Source: a virus. Taken from it: a stretch of DNA of 46,982 bases. Location: IMG/VR virus record IMGVR_UViG_3300023184_004110, positions 1-46,982 of that record. One strand, 5' to 3'. Both the position numbers and the translations under genes were made by a program. This document shows, in pieces, positions 22,835 through 32,031 of the stretch; within the stretch, counting starts at the first letter, position 1; each line of letters starts with the position of its first letter. The notes below the pieces were generated by a model. It saw nothing but the letters and a program-made list of their open reading frames with translations. It was not told where the DNA came from and ran no database searches.

Positions 22835-22863
22835 ATTATATACTATCACTACGTGAAAGTCAA
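22835..22863 (-). promoter_or_regulatory. Sigma70 promoter of the UV endonuclease gene
   Basis: TTGACT-17-TATAAT on the minus strand, 30 bp upstream of the ATG at 22803. Confidence 0.8.
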
Positions 22864-22881
22864 CGAGAATTAGTAAATTAA

Positions 22882-23967
22882 TTATGCAGTTATAATGCCA
22901 AATTTAGCCCAACGTGCCCCACCCAAACTTACCCAACCAATTGGTGCCCCAACCTCGGGTTTAGTGTTCCAAACTATGTTTCCCAAAGGCTGATTGTTAG
23001 TTGGTGCAGAATCTGCGCTGGTGTGCGTAGATGCACCGATGTTAATAACATTGACACTAATGCTACCATCTGGGTTAACTGATAAATTGTTATATCTATT
23101 GGCACCAAATATTAAACTTTGGTTAGGCTTGGGCATGCCAATACGTGCAGTATCTTGCCGTAACTTGTTAAACGTCACTTGAACTTCTTGATCCCACATG
23201 TCAAGCGGGGCCTCTGGATCCATGGTGTTAATACCTACCCTGTTGTTGCTGACATACAAGGTGTCATCTAACAATGTTTCGCCAATTACTTGCAATTCTT
23301 TTAGTGCGCCTACTTTTTGCAAATTGCTGTTCAACACAGTTGGTGCCAGAGTGGTATCATTAATGAAGCTGTGGCCACCTTTAACCTTGATAGATTCAAC
23401 CGGGATTCCTCGAGTTTGTATTTCATCAAACACTTGATCTCTAAAAGATCCCAGTAAGCCATCTGCCATTTCACCACGTAAGGCAGTTATGCAGTGCTCA
23501 AGTATGTCACGAAAAAGTTGGCTGTCAGAACTCATAGTTCCAGCTAATTCTAAATTGCCGGCAATCACGGCATCAGTTGCTACTTCCAATCTTTGAGCCA
23601 CAAGAGTATTCTCAAATACAGTAGCTTCATCTAAAATTGTAACTTGGCACACTCCGGCTTTATCTTGGATACCAACGCTTTCAAAGTTTCTATGAGTACC
23701 AGAAATAATTTGTTCCGGGCGTATGTATAGCCCTTCGGGATTGATAGCATTACCCGGAACACTGCGTTCAGGAAATGCAAACGTTTTTGGATTGCTAGTT
23801 AACAATGCACCAATGTAATCTCGTGCAGTGGCAGCTATATCAATTCGTCTAAGTTGATCCCTAACTCCCTCGGATACTAATTTGTTCACGTCCTGATTTA
23901 ATGTTCTCAAAAAATCATCTGTGATATTTTTTACTAGGACTGTGGTTTGTTCGTTTATATTACTCAT
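22882..23967 (-). CDS. T4-like tail fibre protein
   Basis: 361 residues. An alpha-helical head (MSNINEQTTVLVKNITDDFL) is followed by a beta-helical shaft and the motif TLYVSNNRVGINTMDPEAPL, then DMWDQEVQV, seen in fibres of T4-like marine phages. The C-terminus (WVSLGGARWAKFGI) is aromatic and may bind the receptor or aid trimerisation. It is adjacent to the 240-aa gene upstream by 7 bp. Role in host attachment is inferred from family resemblance. Confidence 0.75.
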   Translation of the reverse strand: MSNINEQTTVLVKNITDDFLRTLNQDVNKLVSEGVRDQLRRIDIAATARDYIGALLTSNPKTFAFPERSVPGNAINPEGLYIRPEQIISGTHRNFESVGIQDKAGVCQVTILDEATVFENTLVAQRLEVATDAVIAGNLELAGTMSSDSQLFRDILEHCITALRGEMADGLLGSFRDQVFDEIQTRGIPVESIKVKGGHSFINDTTLAPTVLNSNLQKVGALKELQVIGETLLDDTLYVSNNRVGINTMDPEAPLDMWDQEVQVTFNKLRQDTARIGMPKPNQSLIFGANRYNNLSVNPDGSISVNVINIGASTHTSADSAPTNNQPLGNIVWNTKPEVGAPIGWVSLGGARWAKFGIITA

Positions 23968-23974
23968 GTTGACC

Positions 23975-24697
23975 TCAAAATTTGATAGTTATAATATGTT
24001 CATAATTCTTTTTTATTGTACTCTTGTACATGATGTTTTTATGAACATAGAAATTTACAGCGGCATTGTCTAAACTGAATTTAGCCAATTGTTTAAAATA
24101 CATATTGCGACGATGGAACGGACCATAGACCTGCATTTGAGTACTTACCTCATATATGGTACCAGTGTATGCATTTTTGTCGACCATGTCGTACTGGTAG
24201 TGTTCAAGATAGATTCTGTTTTTATCAGCACCATTGATTAAAATGGGTTGACTGAACTCTTTATCTTTAAAATCTTGATTTTTGTAATCTCGTAAGGTAG
24301 TAATAATAATACCATCAACAGCATTGGCCAGCTGTTGAACAAGGTATTTTTGATCCTCGTCAGTCTCAGCAAAGGTAAAATACTCATCGCATGCTACGGC
24401 AATTGTGCTGGATTTAGGTTCTATGTTATCTAAATCTATTAGATCGTACACACAGCCATGACTATTTAGATATTCTTGTATCTCTTCACTGATATGTGCT
24501 GCCCTAAAGGGGATTGAGCCCATGGTTAACATCCATGGATTAAATCCAACAAACAACATGTTGTCGTTGGCAGTTAAATCATAGTAGTGTAAGATCTCGT
24601 CTAATATGTTTTGTTTTTTGGACAAAACATCAGCAGACCTTTGATTGTTGACAAATCCATTAAATAGGACGTCACTGTATTGTGTGAATGATATCAT
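23975..24697 (-). CDS. Unknown protein with possible Rossmann-like core
   Basis: 240 residues. MLFVGFNPWMLTMGS (about residues 47-61), a following acidic strand end (CVYDLIDLDNI) and VDGIIITTLRDY form an alternating beta/alpha pattern like a nucleotide- or SAM-binding fold, but the glycine motif is not classic. Related-looking proteins sit beside fibre genes in T4-like phages. The late promoter lies in the long hairpin upstream (24700-24749). Methyltransferase activity is only a guess; a structural role is equally possible. Confidence 0.55.
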   Translation of the reverse strand: MISFTQYSDVLFNGFVNNQRSADVLSKKQNILDEILHYYDLTANDNMLFVGFNPWMLTMGSIPFRAAHISEEIQEYLNSHGCVYDLIDLDNIEPKSSTIAVACDEYFTFAETDEDQKYLVQQLANAVDGIIITTLRDYKNQDFKDKEFSQPILINGADKNRIYLEHYQYDMVDKNAYTGTIYEVSTQMQVYGPFHRRNMYFKQLAKFSLDNAAVNFYVHKNIMYKSTIKKNYEHIITIKF

Positions 24698-24699
24698 TT

Positions 24700-24749
24700 G
24701 TTCTTGTTACCGAGCTCATAGATATTTATGAGTAGCTGGTAACAAGAAC
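24700..24749 (-). promoter_or_regulatory. Late promoter inside a 50-bp hairpin
   Basis: Perfect 12-bp arms GTTCTTGTTACC/GGTAACAAGAAC, with an inner 6-bp stem CTCATA/TATGAG. The minus strand carries CATAAATA (24723-24730) at the apex. This is the second late promoter in the window enclosed by a long inverted repeat. Confidence 0.6.
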
Positions 24750-24752
24750 CCG

Positions 24753-25058
24753 TTAGCCTTTTATTCGATCCAGTATAACTTGGTAAAAACTATCTAATTC
24801 ACCACCAAATCTACCATATAAATGTCCTATAGCGTCAAGGCAATATGTGTAGTTTTTTGCTGCCAATTCCTTAACCATTTGCTGATGTAGGTGCTTATAA
24901 TGCTCTAGAACAGGCATTTCTACTGCCGATATACTATCACCGGGCACCACACAAAAACATTCCACTGATGTGCCACGTACATCTAATGTTTCTAATTCCA
25001 GTACCACGTACTTTTCATTTAAGTGGTCGGCTACTTCTCTATTGAAAATTATATTCAT
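24753..25058 (-). CDS. Hypothetical protein (101 aa)
   Basis: 101 residues from the ATG at 25058; a TTG three codons earlier is a weaker option. Alpha/beta with VVLELETLDVRGTSVECFCV near the start and a helical end (FGGELDSFYQVILDRIKG). The ATG follows the exonuclease stop by one base. No family recognised, though it looks like a conserved T4-like phage orphan. Confidence 0.6.
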   Translation of the reverse strand: MNIIFNREVADHLNEKYVVLELETLDVRGTSVECFCVVPGDSISAVEMPVLEHYKHLHQQMVKELAAKNYTYCLDAIGHLYGRFGGELDSFYQVILDRIKG

Positions 25059-25059
25059 A

Positions 25060-25602
25060 CTATCCAAATCTTGGTTTTAATCCCAAGCGATTATACACTT
25101 GCTGTACTGCTGTGGCTTGACTTACACAATCCTCTAGTGCATTATGCAAGCCCACTTTGCCTTTAATCCTAGGGTCACCGTGTGCCTTGAACAGGGTGCG
25201 ACTGTCGCTGATTTGCCAGAACTGCCAAGGAGTAGGCCAACCATATTGCCGGTAAAGATTTTCTAATATGGCAATGTCAAATACTGGGCCTTGGCACCAG
25301 ATGTTGTCAACACCCACTAGGAATCGGTTTAGACTCTTGTACATGGTTTCCACACTGACTCTGTTATCAGGGCCCAGTGCTTCTTCTCTAACATCTTCGG
25401 CTTGCCGCAACCACCACTCCAGTGTGTCGTCCTGTACTTCGCGCCCACGCTCAATTTGCTCATCGGCATCAATGCGCAGGTATAATCCGGGCCCGGGCTC
25501 TTTGAGAGTGTAAGGGTCAAATTTAACTGCACCCAGGGTGAGTACAACACAACCGGGCTGTGTGCCCAGAGTTTCCAAATCAAGCATGCAATCAGTAGTC
25601 AT
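25060..25602 (-). CDS. DnaQ-fold 3'-5' exonuclease (DexA/Rv2179c-like)
   Basis: 180 residues. Exo I is MLDLETLG (Asp8, Glu10), an Exo II-like Asp lies in GPVFDIAILE, DSRTLFKA follows, and Exo III is LHNALEDCVSQA with His and Asp. This matches the one-domain exonucleases of T4 DexA and Rv2179c type, which degrade single-stranded DNA or RNA 3' to 5'. A sigma70 promoter at 25608-25636 places its transcript start at or near the ATG. If leaderless translation fails, Met6 is an alternative. Confidence 0.85.
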   Translation of the reverse strand: MTTDCMLDLETLGTQPGCVVLTLGAVKFDPYTLKEPGPGLYLRIDADEQIERGREVQDDTLEWWLRQAEDVREEALGPDNRVSVETMYKSLNRFLVGVDNIWCQGPVFDIAILENLYRQYGWPTPWQFWQISDSRTLFKAHGDPRIKGKVGLHNALEDCVSQATAVQQVYNRLGLKPRFG

Positions 25603-25607
25603 GCTGG

Positions 25608-25636
25608 ATTGTACGCTATTATTTGACTATTGTCAA
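25608..25636 (-). promoter_or_regulatory. Sigma70 promoter of the exonuclease gene
   Basis: TTGACA-17-TACAAT on the minus strand, overlapping the end of the upstream nucleotidylyltransferase gene. The -10 box is only about five bases from the ATG. Confidence 0.75.
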
Positions 25637-26098
25637 GTGTTTTTTGCTCTCAGCTTCGGCTACCCGTTTGCGCAGGCTACTGCTACTGAAACTGTGATCC
25701 CGCCCATTATAGACGATTTCGATCCCACGCTTTTGACAAATATCTCTACCGGTAAAGTCTTTGTCTTTATACTCTACACCCAATATCCTAACATCAACTG
25801 GCAATATCAGCAAAAGGTCTTCTACGTCTTTTTCAGTTTGGTATATTACCACTTCATCCACGTTGCGATTAGTGCTCAACTGTATCTGTCGCTCTACAAT
25901 GCTCTGCACTGGTGGGTTCTTGCTGTCCGGGCGATCAATGGTGGGATCGGTCTGTAGTGCTGCAATCAAGTAATCACAGTGATTTTTAGCTTCACTCAGC
26001 ATGGCAATGTGTCCTGCATGCAGCAGGTCAAACGTGCTGAAGGTGATGCCAATCTTTAAACCATCCCGCTTGAGTTCTTTTACTTTATTGAATATCAT
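25619..26098 (-). CDS. Cytidylyltransferase-fold nucleotidylyltransferase
   Basis: 159 residues from the ATG at 26098, which overlaps the preceding stop (ATGA). KIGITFSTFDLLHAGHIAML (residues 15-34) holds the HxGH motif of the cytidylyltransferase superfamily (TagD, RfaE). A second motif, SSSSLRKRV, near the end matches the ISSTxLR-type region that binds nucleotide. It would join CTP or ATP to a phosphorylated sugar or glycerol. In a phage it might modify surface polymers or nucleotides. The substrate is not determinable. Confidence 0.85.
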   Translation of the reverse strand: MIFNKVKELKRDGLKIGITFSTFDLLHAGHIAMLSEAKNHCDYLIAALQTDPTIDRPDSKNPPVQSIVERQIQLSTNRNVDEVVIYQTEKDVEDLLLILPVDVRILGVEYKDKDFTGRDICQKRGIEIVYNGRDHSFSSSSLRKRVAEAESKKHLTIVK

Positions 26099-26271
26099 AC
26101 CACTTCTTCTACAATGCCCAGAAGTTCTGCTATGATTAGACAATAACCAGCCATTAGCAAGTTACCTCCGATTAAGCAAGCACCCGCTACTATACGAATA
26201 GCACTCTTTACAAGGCTGACATAAAAATGGCCTCGGCTGGTGTCTCGAGGTTGGACTTCAAGGTCGATCAT
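26095..26271 (-). CDS. Small membrane protein (58 aa) between clpS and nucleotidylyltransferase
   Basis: 58 residues. A polar head (MIDLEVQPRDTSRGHFYVSL) and a hydrophobic stretch VAGACLIGGNLLMAGYCLII (about 28-47) give one membrane helix. It overlaps clpS upstream and the nucleotidylyltransferase downstream, both as ATGA, so the three are probably translated together. No family recognised. Confidence 0.65.
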   Translation of the reverse strand: MIDLEVQPRDTSRGHFYVSLVKSAIRIVAGACLIGGNLLMAGYCLIIAELLGIVEEVV

Positions 26272-26600
26272 TCTTCTGCCTCTAATTTTATTTCTAACGG
26301 ATATCCTTGCCTACGTGCCAGGAAACTGACTTCAATACCTTTTTGTTCAGCTATTTCGTAAGGCATAATAGACACTACTGCTGAACCATCTTCATGTATT
26401 TTTTGTGTTAAATCCTCGGCAACACTGTGTTCGAGATTAAAAATTGTAACTAAACTTTCAATTACAAATTCTGCTGTAGTAACCTCATCGTTAATGTATA
26501 TAACTTTGAACATTCTAGGTTCTTTAATATTGAGCTTAGGCTCAATTCGAGGTTTAATCTGACTTTTAATTAGTATTTCAGTTGCAGTTGTAGTTGTCAT
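26268..26600 (-). CDS. clpS: ClpS adaptor protein
   Basis: 110 residues. After a 28-residue flexible N-terminus comes the ClpS fold: FKVIYINDEVTTAEFVIESL, then the helical VAEDLTQKIHEDGSAVVSIM and AEQKGIEVSFLARRQGYPL, ending LEIKLEAEE. ClpS binds substrates with bulky N-terminal residues and hands them to ClpA. Met at the position after TTAEF and the Asn-Asp loop should form the pocket. No clpA is in this window, so it may use the host ClpA. It heads a three-gene unit. Confidence 0.93.
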   Translation of the reverse strand: MTTTTATEILIKSQIKPRIEPKLNIKEPRMFKVIYINDEVTTAEFVIESLVTIFNLEHSVAEDLTQKIHEDGSAVVSIMPYEIAEQKGIEVSFLARRQGYPLEIKLEAEE

Positions 26601-26614
26601 TTTTGTTCCTTAAA

Positions 26615-26634
26615 AGCGGGGATTGCTCCCCGCT
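26615..26634 (-). terminator. Terminator after hsp20
   Basis: An 8-bp stem AGCGGGGA/TCCCCGCT with a 4-nt loop on the minus strand, then TTTTAAGG. It separates hsp20 from clpS and also covers the leader of clpS. Confidence 0.7.
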
Positions 26635-26645
26635 GTTGTATTTAA

Positions 26646-27101
26646 TTAATCGCCACTGGTAATGGCAATTTTACGAGGCTTGAGTGCATCAGGAACTATG
26701 CGCTCAAGTTTAACTGTAAGCATGCCATTTTTAACTACAGCATCCTTGACTTCCAAGTAACTACCTAGTGTGAACTTGCGCTCAAAACTACGTTGACTAA
26801 TGCCCCTATATAGGTAATCGGTCGCAGCAGTTGTTGGAATTTTTTCTCCAATGATAGTTAAAACATCTCCCTCAATACTGACATCAATGTCGCTGTAGTC
26901 AAATCCAGCTACAGCAAATTCAATAGAGTATTCATTTTCACTGTACTTAACAATGTTATACGGGGGATAGTTACTTTGATTTGTCTGCGTGTCTTGCATA
27001 CGCAAAATTTCATCAAACAAACTTTCATAACCTATTGTAAACCTTGAAAGAGGCGCGGATAGTGGCGCAAAGTCTATGCGCCCTATTGTTAGTTTTGTCA
27101 T
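26646..27101 (-). CDS. Small heat-shock protein Hsp20 (IbpA-like)
   Basis: 151 residues. The alpha-crystallin domain runs from about residue 45, with EFAVAGFDYSDIDVSIEGDV, LTIIGEK and the IbpA-like YLYRGISQRSFERKFTLG, then VKNGMLTVKLERIVP. The C-terminus PRKIAI carries an I-x-I type anchor. It holds unfolding proteins for refolding by DnaK, whose gene is directly upstream. Ribosome site TAGGAG and leader TTGCTTAA resemble those of dnaK. Expected in the host cytoplasm. Confidence 0.93.
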   Translation of the reverse strand: MTKLTIGRIDFAPLSAPLSRFTIGYESLFDEILRMQDTQTNQSNYPPYNIVKYSENEYSIEFAVAGFDYSDIDVSIEGDVLTIIGEKIPTTAATDYLYRGISQRSFERKFTLGSYLEVKDAVVKNGMLTVKLERIVPDALKPRKIAITSGD

Positions 27102-27131
27102 ATTTTTCTCCTATTAAGCAAGATGACTAAT

Positions 27132-27153
27132 GTGGGGCCCAAAGGCGCCCCAC
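27132..27153 (-). terminator. Hairpin between dnaK and hsp20
   Basis: A 7-bp GC-rich stem GTGGGGC/GCCCCAC with an 8-nt loop after the dnaK stop. No clear T-tract follows on the minus strand, so it may attenuate or protect the transcript rather than terminate. Confidence 0.45.
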
Positions 27154-27174
27154 GGGTTTGGCACACCATGTGCC

Positions 27175-29079
27175 TTATTGAGCGTCAGGTTTAACTTCCT
27201 TAGACTCAACATCTACTGGGCCATCGGCTGGTGCAGACTCTGCTGCTTTTTTTGCAGCTTCTTCAGCATCACTCTTGGCCTTTGTTAGTGAATTGTATGC
27301 TTCATACACTAGTGGCATACATTTTTGAATGTCAGGAACATCGCCATCAGCTGCTGCTTTTTTTAGATTAGCAATAGCCTCAGTTAGCTTGGTCTTTTCT
27401 TCTTCAGTGATTTTATCACCGTAGTCCTTGAGATCTTTTTCAATTTCATTAACCAAGCCCTCAACTTGATTGCGTTGATCGATTAATTCGCGTTGCTTCT
27501 TGTCAGTTTCGGCATTGAGCTCGGCATCCTTGATCATGTCTTGGATTTCTTTTTCACTCAAGCCACTGTTGGCTTTAATGGTAATATTGTTTTCCTTACC
27601 AGTTGCTTGATCCTTGGCGCTGACTTTAAGAATACCATTTGCATCAATATCCAATGTGACTTCAATTTGAGGTTGTCCACGACGTGCTGGTGGAATACCG
27701 TCAAGATTAAATTCACCCAATACTTTGTTGTATTGGAATATTTCACGCTCGCCTTGCGCAACTTTGATAGTGACACTAGGTTGGCCATCTTCGGCGGTAC
27801 TAAACACTTGGCTATGCTTAGTTGGGATAGTTGTATTTTTAGAAATTAACTTAGTAAACACACCGCCCATGGTTTCAATACCAAGACTTAGTGGAGTAAC
27901 GTCTAGCAATAGAACGTCTGTGCGTCCTCCACCCAATACGTCACCTTGGATAGCAGCACCAGCGGCAACTGCCTCGTCTGGATTAACATCTTTACGTGGT
28001 GCCTTGCCAAATAGCTTTTCAACAACTTCTGCAACCTTAGGCATGCGTGTCATACCGCCAACAAGGATAACCTCGTCGATGTCAGCAGCAGTAACCTTAG
28101 CATCTGCCATGGCAGTTTTACAAGGAGCAATGCTGCGTTGAATTAGCTCATCAACTAGACTTTCTAACTTGGCACGTGTTAACTTAACATTTAAGTGCTT
28201 AGGACCTGTTGCGTCTGCTGTGATGTAAGGCAGGTTAACATCAGTTTGGGCACTGCTTGACAATTCAATCTTGGCTTTTTCAGCAGCTTCTTTTAGTCGC
28301 TGTAGAGCCAACATGTCTTTCTTAAGATCAACCCCATTATCCTTCTTGAATTCATCAACCAAGTAATCCATAATACGTTGGTCAAAGTCTTCACCACCTA
28401 GGAATGTATCACCGTTAGTGCTTAGTACTTCGATTTGTTTGTCGCCATCAACATCTGCTAACTCAATGATACTTACATCAAATGTACCACCACCCAAGTC
28501 ATATACAGCAATTTTACGGTCACGCTTGTCTTGTTTGTCCACGCCATATGCCAATGCAGCAGCAGTTGGCTCATTGATGATACGCAGAACTTCTAAGCCT
28601 GCGATGCGTCCTGCGTCCTTAGTAGCTTGACGTTGACTATCATTGAAGTAAGCAGGAACAGTGATAACTGCTTGTGTAACTTCGTGCCCAAGATAGTCTT
28701 CAGCGGTCTTTTTCATTTTGCGAAGTATTTCAGCTGACACTTGTTGAGGAGCCAATTTATCGTCGTTGGCTTCAATCCATGCATCACCGTTGTCGGCTTG
28801 GGTAATTTTGTAAGGCATCAAGTTGATGTCTTTTTGTACAGCTGATTCTGTGAACTTGCGTCCAATTAGACGTTTAGCTGCATAGATTGTATTTTTGGGA
28901 TTTGTAACTGCCTGTCGTTTGGCGCTGGCACCTACTAAGATTTCACCATTGGCATAAGCTACAATACTAGGTGTAGTTCTAGCACCTTCGCTGTTTTCAA
29001 TGATTTTGGGGATACCGTTTTCAATGACGGCTACACATGAATTTGTGGTACCCAGATCGATACCGATGATTTTGCTCAT
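27175..29079 (-). CDS. dnaK: Chaperone DnaK (Hsp70)
   Basis: 634 residues from ATG at 29079, preceded by AAGGAG; upstream in-frame sequence is leader. Full length for DnaK. The ATPase domain shows [47 protein letters not shown] and [10 protein letters not shown]. The linker [19 protein letters not shown] and substrate domain are intact. The lid ends in a Glu/Asp-rich tail. It folds and protects proteins using DnaJ and GrpE, which are not in this window, so host cofactors are likely. A whole phage-borne Hsp70 is uncommon. Confidence 0.96.
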   Translation of the reverse strand: MSKIIGIDLGTTNSCVAVIENGIPKIIENSEGARTTPSIVAYANGEILVGASAKRQAVTNPKNTIYAAKRLIGRKFTESAVQKDINLMPYKITQADNGDAWIEANDDKLAPQQVSAEILRKMKKTAEDYLGHEVTQAVITVPAYFNDSQRQATKDAGRIAGLEVLRIINEPTAAALAYGVDKQDKRDRKIAVYDLGGGTFDVSIIELADVDGDKQIEVLSTNGDTFLGGEDFDQRIMDYLVDEFKKDNGVDLKKDMLALQRLKEAAEKAKIELSSSAQTDVNLPYITADATGPKHLNVKLTRAKLESLVDELIQRSIAPCKTAMADAKVTAADIDEVILVGGMTRMPKVAEVVEKLFGKAPRKDVNPDEAVAAGAAIQGDVLGGGRTDVLLLDVTPLSLGIETMGGVFTKLISKNTTIPTKHSQVFSTAEDGQPSVTIKVAQGEREIFQYNKVLGEFNLDGIPPARRGQPQIEVTLDIDANGILKVSAKDQATGKENNITIKANSGLSEKEIQDMIKDAELNAETDKKQRELIDQRNQVEGLVNEIEKDLKDYGDKITEEEKTKLTEAIANLKKAAADGDVPDIQKCMPLVYEAYNSLTKAKSDAEEAAKKAAESAPADGPVDVESKEVKPDAQ

Positions 29080-29137
29080 AATTTTCTCCTTAGTTAAGCA
29101 AGAATATGTAAGACCCCACCCGGGCATCCTACACATG

Positions 29138-29168
29138 TATTTATACACGATCCGTCAATAGCTGTCAA
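29138..29168 (-). promoter_or_regulatory. Composite early/late promoter of dnaK
   Basis: TTGACA-17-TATAAA (29140-29168) overlaps a perfect T4-type late octamer TATAAATA (29138-29145) on the minus strand. It lies at the end of clpX, so dnaK can be transcribed both early and late. Confidence 0.75.
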
Positions 29169-30379
29169 TTTTTTTGATAGTTTGCCAGTGTTCCGGACAA
29201 CACAGTATCTTTTGTTATTTCAATTTGGTTGAACTCTGCTTTGATTGCTTCTATGTTAAACATATATGGTTTAAGTAGGTTTTCCAAAATACTCTTTAAT
29301 CCCCTAGCACCCGACTTCATTGCTAATGCCTGTTGTGCTATTTCTTGTACTGCGTCATCTGTAAACACTAGATCTACATTATCGATTTTAAAATAAAATT
29401 GCATCTGCCTGATTAGATTATTCTTAGTGTCAGTAAGTATAGCAGTCATGTCGCTTAATGTCAAGTCTTCTACGTAGGTAATTAAAGGAAATCTGCCAGT
29501 AAATTCTGGTATCATTCCAAACTTAATAAAATCTTCTTGTTGAAATTGTTTACGGTCAACTTTGATTGGAGTTACGGTTCCACCGAATCCTATAGTTGAT
29601 CCCGAATTGGTTCTCTTATCAATAATTTTATCAATATCCGAAAACGCACCCGCTGCAATAAACAAAATGTTTCGAGTATCAACTTCTACACTATCGCTCA
29701 TGACGTTTCTGCGATTACCACCAATGTTAACTTTACATTTAGTGCCTTCTACTAATTTAAGCAAGGCCTGCTGCACACCTTCACCAGACACATCACGAAC
29801 AAATGGATTTTCTGATTTACGTGCAATCTTATCGACTTCGTCGATAAAAATAATACCTTGCTCACATTTTTCTATATCGTATTCAGCTTCGGCCAGTAGT
29901 CTACCTATTAGGCTTTCTACATCATCGCCTACATAACCAGCTTCAGTCAGTGTGGTGGCATCGGCAATTACAAATGGTACCTTGAGATACTTGGCTATCA
30001 TCCTGGCCATTAAGGTCTTACCTGACCCAGTAGGACCAAATATTAAGATATTGCTTTTTTCAACTTCGTTTTGTGGTTTAAAATATATGCGCTTATAATG
30101 ATTTACCACTGCTACGCTCAGTGTTATCTTAGCATCATCTTGACCAATGATGTGATGGTCAAGATATTTTTTAACCTTGGCTGGGTCTAGTACACCACCA
30201 ATGCGTTTTTCTTTTTTAAGAGCATCGTTTTTTTCTTTGTTTAGTATGCTGCCGCATAACTCGATACATTCATCGCAGATGCCTACATTGTTGGCTACTA
30301 TTAGTTTAACAACTTCGGCTTTATCTTTATTGCAAAAATTACAAAACACTCGACTACTATTGAGATTTATTTCGTTCAT
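29165..30379 (-). CDS. clpX: ATP-dependent protease ATPase subunit ClpX
   Basis: 404 residues from ATG at 30379, inside the end of the preceding gene (23-bp overlap). The zinc domain has Cys13, Cys16, Cys35 and Cys38. The AAA+ core shows Walker A GPTGSGKT (115-122), pore loop GYVG (148-151), Walker B IIFIDE (176-181) and sensor-2 GARGL (357-361). The IGF loop (263-265) that docks ClpP is present. ClpX unfolds tagged proteins, including tmRNA-tagged ones, into ClpP. With phage ClpP and tmRNA here, a complete disposal route is plausible. Confidence 0.95.
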   Translation of the reverse strand: MNEINLNSSRVFCNFCNKDKAEVVKLIVANNVGICDECIELCGSILNKEKNDALKKEKRIGGVLDPAKVKKYLDHHIIGQDDAKITLSVAVVNHYKRIYFKPQNEVEKSNILIFGPTGSGKTLMARMIAKYLKVPFVIADATTLTEAGYVGDDVESLIGRLLAEAEYDIEKCEQGIIFIDEVDKIARKSENPFVRDVSGEGVQQALLKLVEGTKCKVNIGGNRRNVMSDSVEVDTRNILFIAAGAFSDIDKIIDKRTNSGSTIGFGGTVTPIKVDRKQFQQEDFIKFGMIPEFTGRFPLITYVEDLTLSDMTAILTDTKNNLIRQMQFYFKIDNVDLVFTDDAVQEIAQQALAMKSGARGLKSILENLLKPYMFNIEAIKAEFNQIEITKDTVLSGTLANYQKN

Positions 30380-32027
30380 TTTTTGAAATGTACTCTTCGA
30401 TTTGATCTTTTTCACTAGCACTTAAATCTTCAGGATCATATGAACCTGTTGCTAGTTTGTCTATCAAGTATTTAACGTATTCTTCGTTGTAGCTGTAAGT
30501 ATCTGTTGTAGATTTGTCTATTTCAATCCAGTTGTTATTGTATCTATATAAACGAGTTGGCAAGTAGTCTACCCTTAGATATAGATCACCCTTGTTGGCA
30601 GTTTTAGGAAACTCTGTGCCAAATAACGCATTAATTTCAGTTACTGATTTTGGATCATTATCTGCTTTGATTATATTTTTCTTATTAGTATTCGCTGCTT
30701 CTGGTGGCACATACGGAGCAGGCTTTGGTTTCTGTACAATAAATTCTGGCACAACTGGTTTACTTGGTAGCACTGGCGCAGATATTGTTGGCATTGTAGC
30801 CGGAAACTCTTTTTCTACTACTGGCATCGTGATCTTGATTTCAATTGGTTCGTAACCTTCTAACGCCCACCCATCGACTACATCGCATGCCTTATTTGGA
30901 CAGAACGGACCAATGCCGGGTGCGTTAATCAATGGGGTACCACATTTATAGCAAGGCTCTAATGCACTATCACTTGGCTCTGTGGGCTTATATACTTGTA
31001 TTGGTACTGGGTCTATGCCCGGTGGAGTTGCACTACCTGCAGGAGTAAACAAATAAGGATGGTCATCGATATCAAATTCTTTTGCTACAGTCTCTTTTAT
31101 TTGTGCAATCTGTTCATCAGTTAGCGGACCATCGTCGGGTTCGTAAAGCGGCGACTGTCCGCCTGGCCATTTAACATATTCGTCGTCGTACCCGGGTATG
31201 GGAGGTCTGTCGGGCCACGGAGTCTTGTAACCATCTTCTGCGACTTCTTCCTCTTTTGCTGCTAGTCGATCTTCACGTGCCCAGCGTAGGCTCTGTTGTG
31301 ATGCTAATATTAAACACAATGCCAGTGGGTCAAATACTATAACGATCAATATAATAACCCAACGCACTGAACGTTCTAATATATTGCTGTCAGGATTGTC
31401 ACCATAAATTAACGCCGCGATATATTTAATCGGCCCAACCTCTGCTTCGACCTTGCGTACCTCGGCGGCAATAGGCGCACGTTCATCGTTAAGTCCCGCG
31501 ATAGACTTCTGCGACTGTAGTATTTCATTTTGAAGTCTAACACGCTCTTTCTGCTGGGACTTTCGCAAAGCCACAGCCTTGTCGGCACCCGTTTCTGTTG
31601 TTGAGCGGCCCAGTACTTGGTCCACTCCCTCATCCATTTGTTTAAGTGCCTTACGGTTTGCTTCAATATTCTCTTTTTCGGTTCGGATTTTTTCATCGTA
31701 TACAGCTATTTTACTTTGTACATCACCCGACACTAGATTTTGGTCGTTGTGTGCTTTACTTAGGAAACCAAAAATTCCCATGCTGGTTAGCAGCATAAGG
31801 AATACTACAGCTGGAATAAGATAGCTTTTGAATTTCCAACTGGCTCTTTGCCAATTGTTATGCAGCCAAACGGTAGCCATCACCTTGCCTAGCTCTAAGC
31901 TGGCGCCCATGATTATGATTGGAATTACTGCCGCAGAAAAGATAGCAGTCAAGCCTATTATTGAATAATAAGCAGCCACCATGCTCAAAATTAGAGCGGT
32001 GAGTAACATTGTAAAAGCAAATGCCAT
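30357..32027 (-). CDS. Large membrane protein with coiled coil and zinc-ribbon-like motif
   Basis: 556 residues. N-terminal membrane helices (MAFAFTMLLTALILSMVAAY; IGLTAIFSAAVIPIIIMGAS; LIPAVVFLMLLTSMGIFGFL) are followed by a coiled coil (about 100-200), another helix pair near RWVIILIVIVFDPLALCLIL, then a long soluble tail with CYKCGTP and FCPNKAC, a likely zinc ribbon. Similar proteins occur widely in T4-like phages with unknown function. The gene overlaps clpX, so the two are coupled. Confidence 0.7.
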   Translation of the reverse strand: MAFAFTMLLTALILSMVAAYYSIIGLTAIFSAAVIPIIIMGASLELGKVMATVWLHNNWQRASWKFKSYLIPAVVFLMLLTSMGIFGFLSKAHNDQNLVSGDVQSKIAVYDEKIRTEKENIEANRKALKQMDEGVDQVLGRSTTETGADKAVALRKSQQKERVRLQNEILQSQKSIAGLNDERAPIAAEVRKVEAEVGPIKYIAALIYGDNPDSNILERSVRWVIILIVIVFDPLALCLILASQQSLRWAREDRLAAKEEEVAEDGYKTPWPDRPPIPGYDDEYVKWPGGQSPLYEPDDGPLTDEQIAQIKETVAKEFDIDDHPYLFTPAGSATPPGIDPVPIQVYKPTEPSDSALEPCYKCGTPLINAPGIGPFCPNKACDVVDGWALEGYEPIEIKITMPVVEKEFPATMPTISAPVLPSKPVVPEFIVQKPKPAPYVPPEAANTNKKNIIKADNDPKSVTEINALFGTEFPKTANKGDLYLRVDYLPTRLYRYNNNWIEIDKSTTDTYSYNEEYVKYLIDKLATGSYDPEDLSASEKDQIEEYISKNERNKSQ

Positions 32028-32031
32028 AGTA

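Noticed and set aside
26268-30421. Possibility that the chaperone/protease genes mean a bacterial chromosome fragment
   Set aside because: They are interleaved without a break among phage fibre genes, T4-type late promoters and tiny overlapping phage orphans. No ribosomal or metabolic operons are seen.
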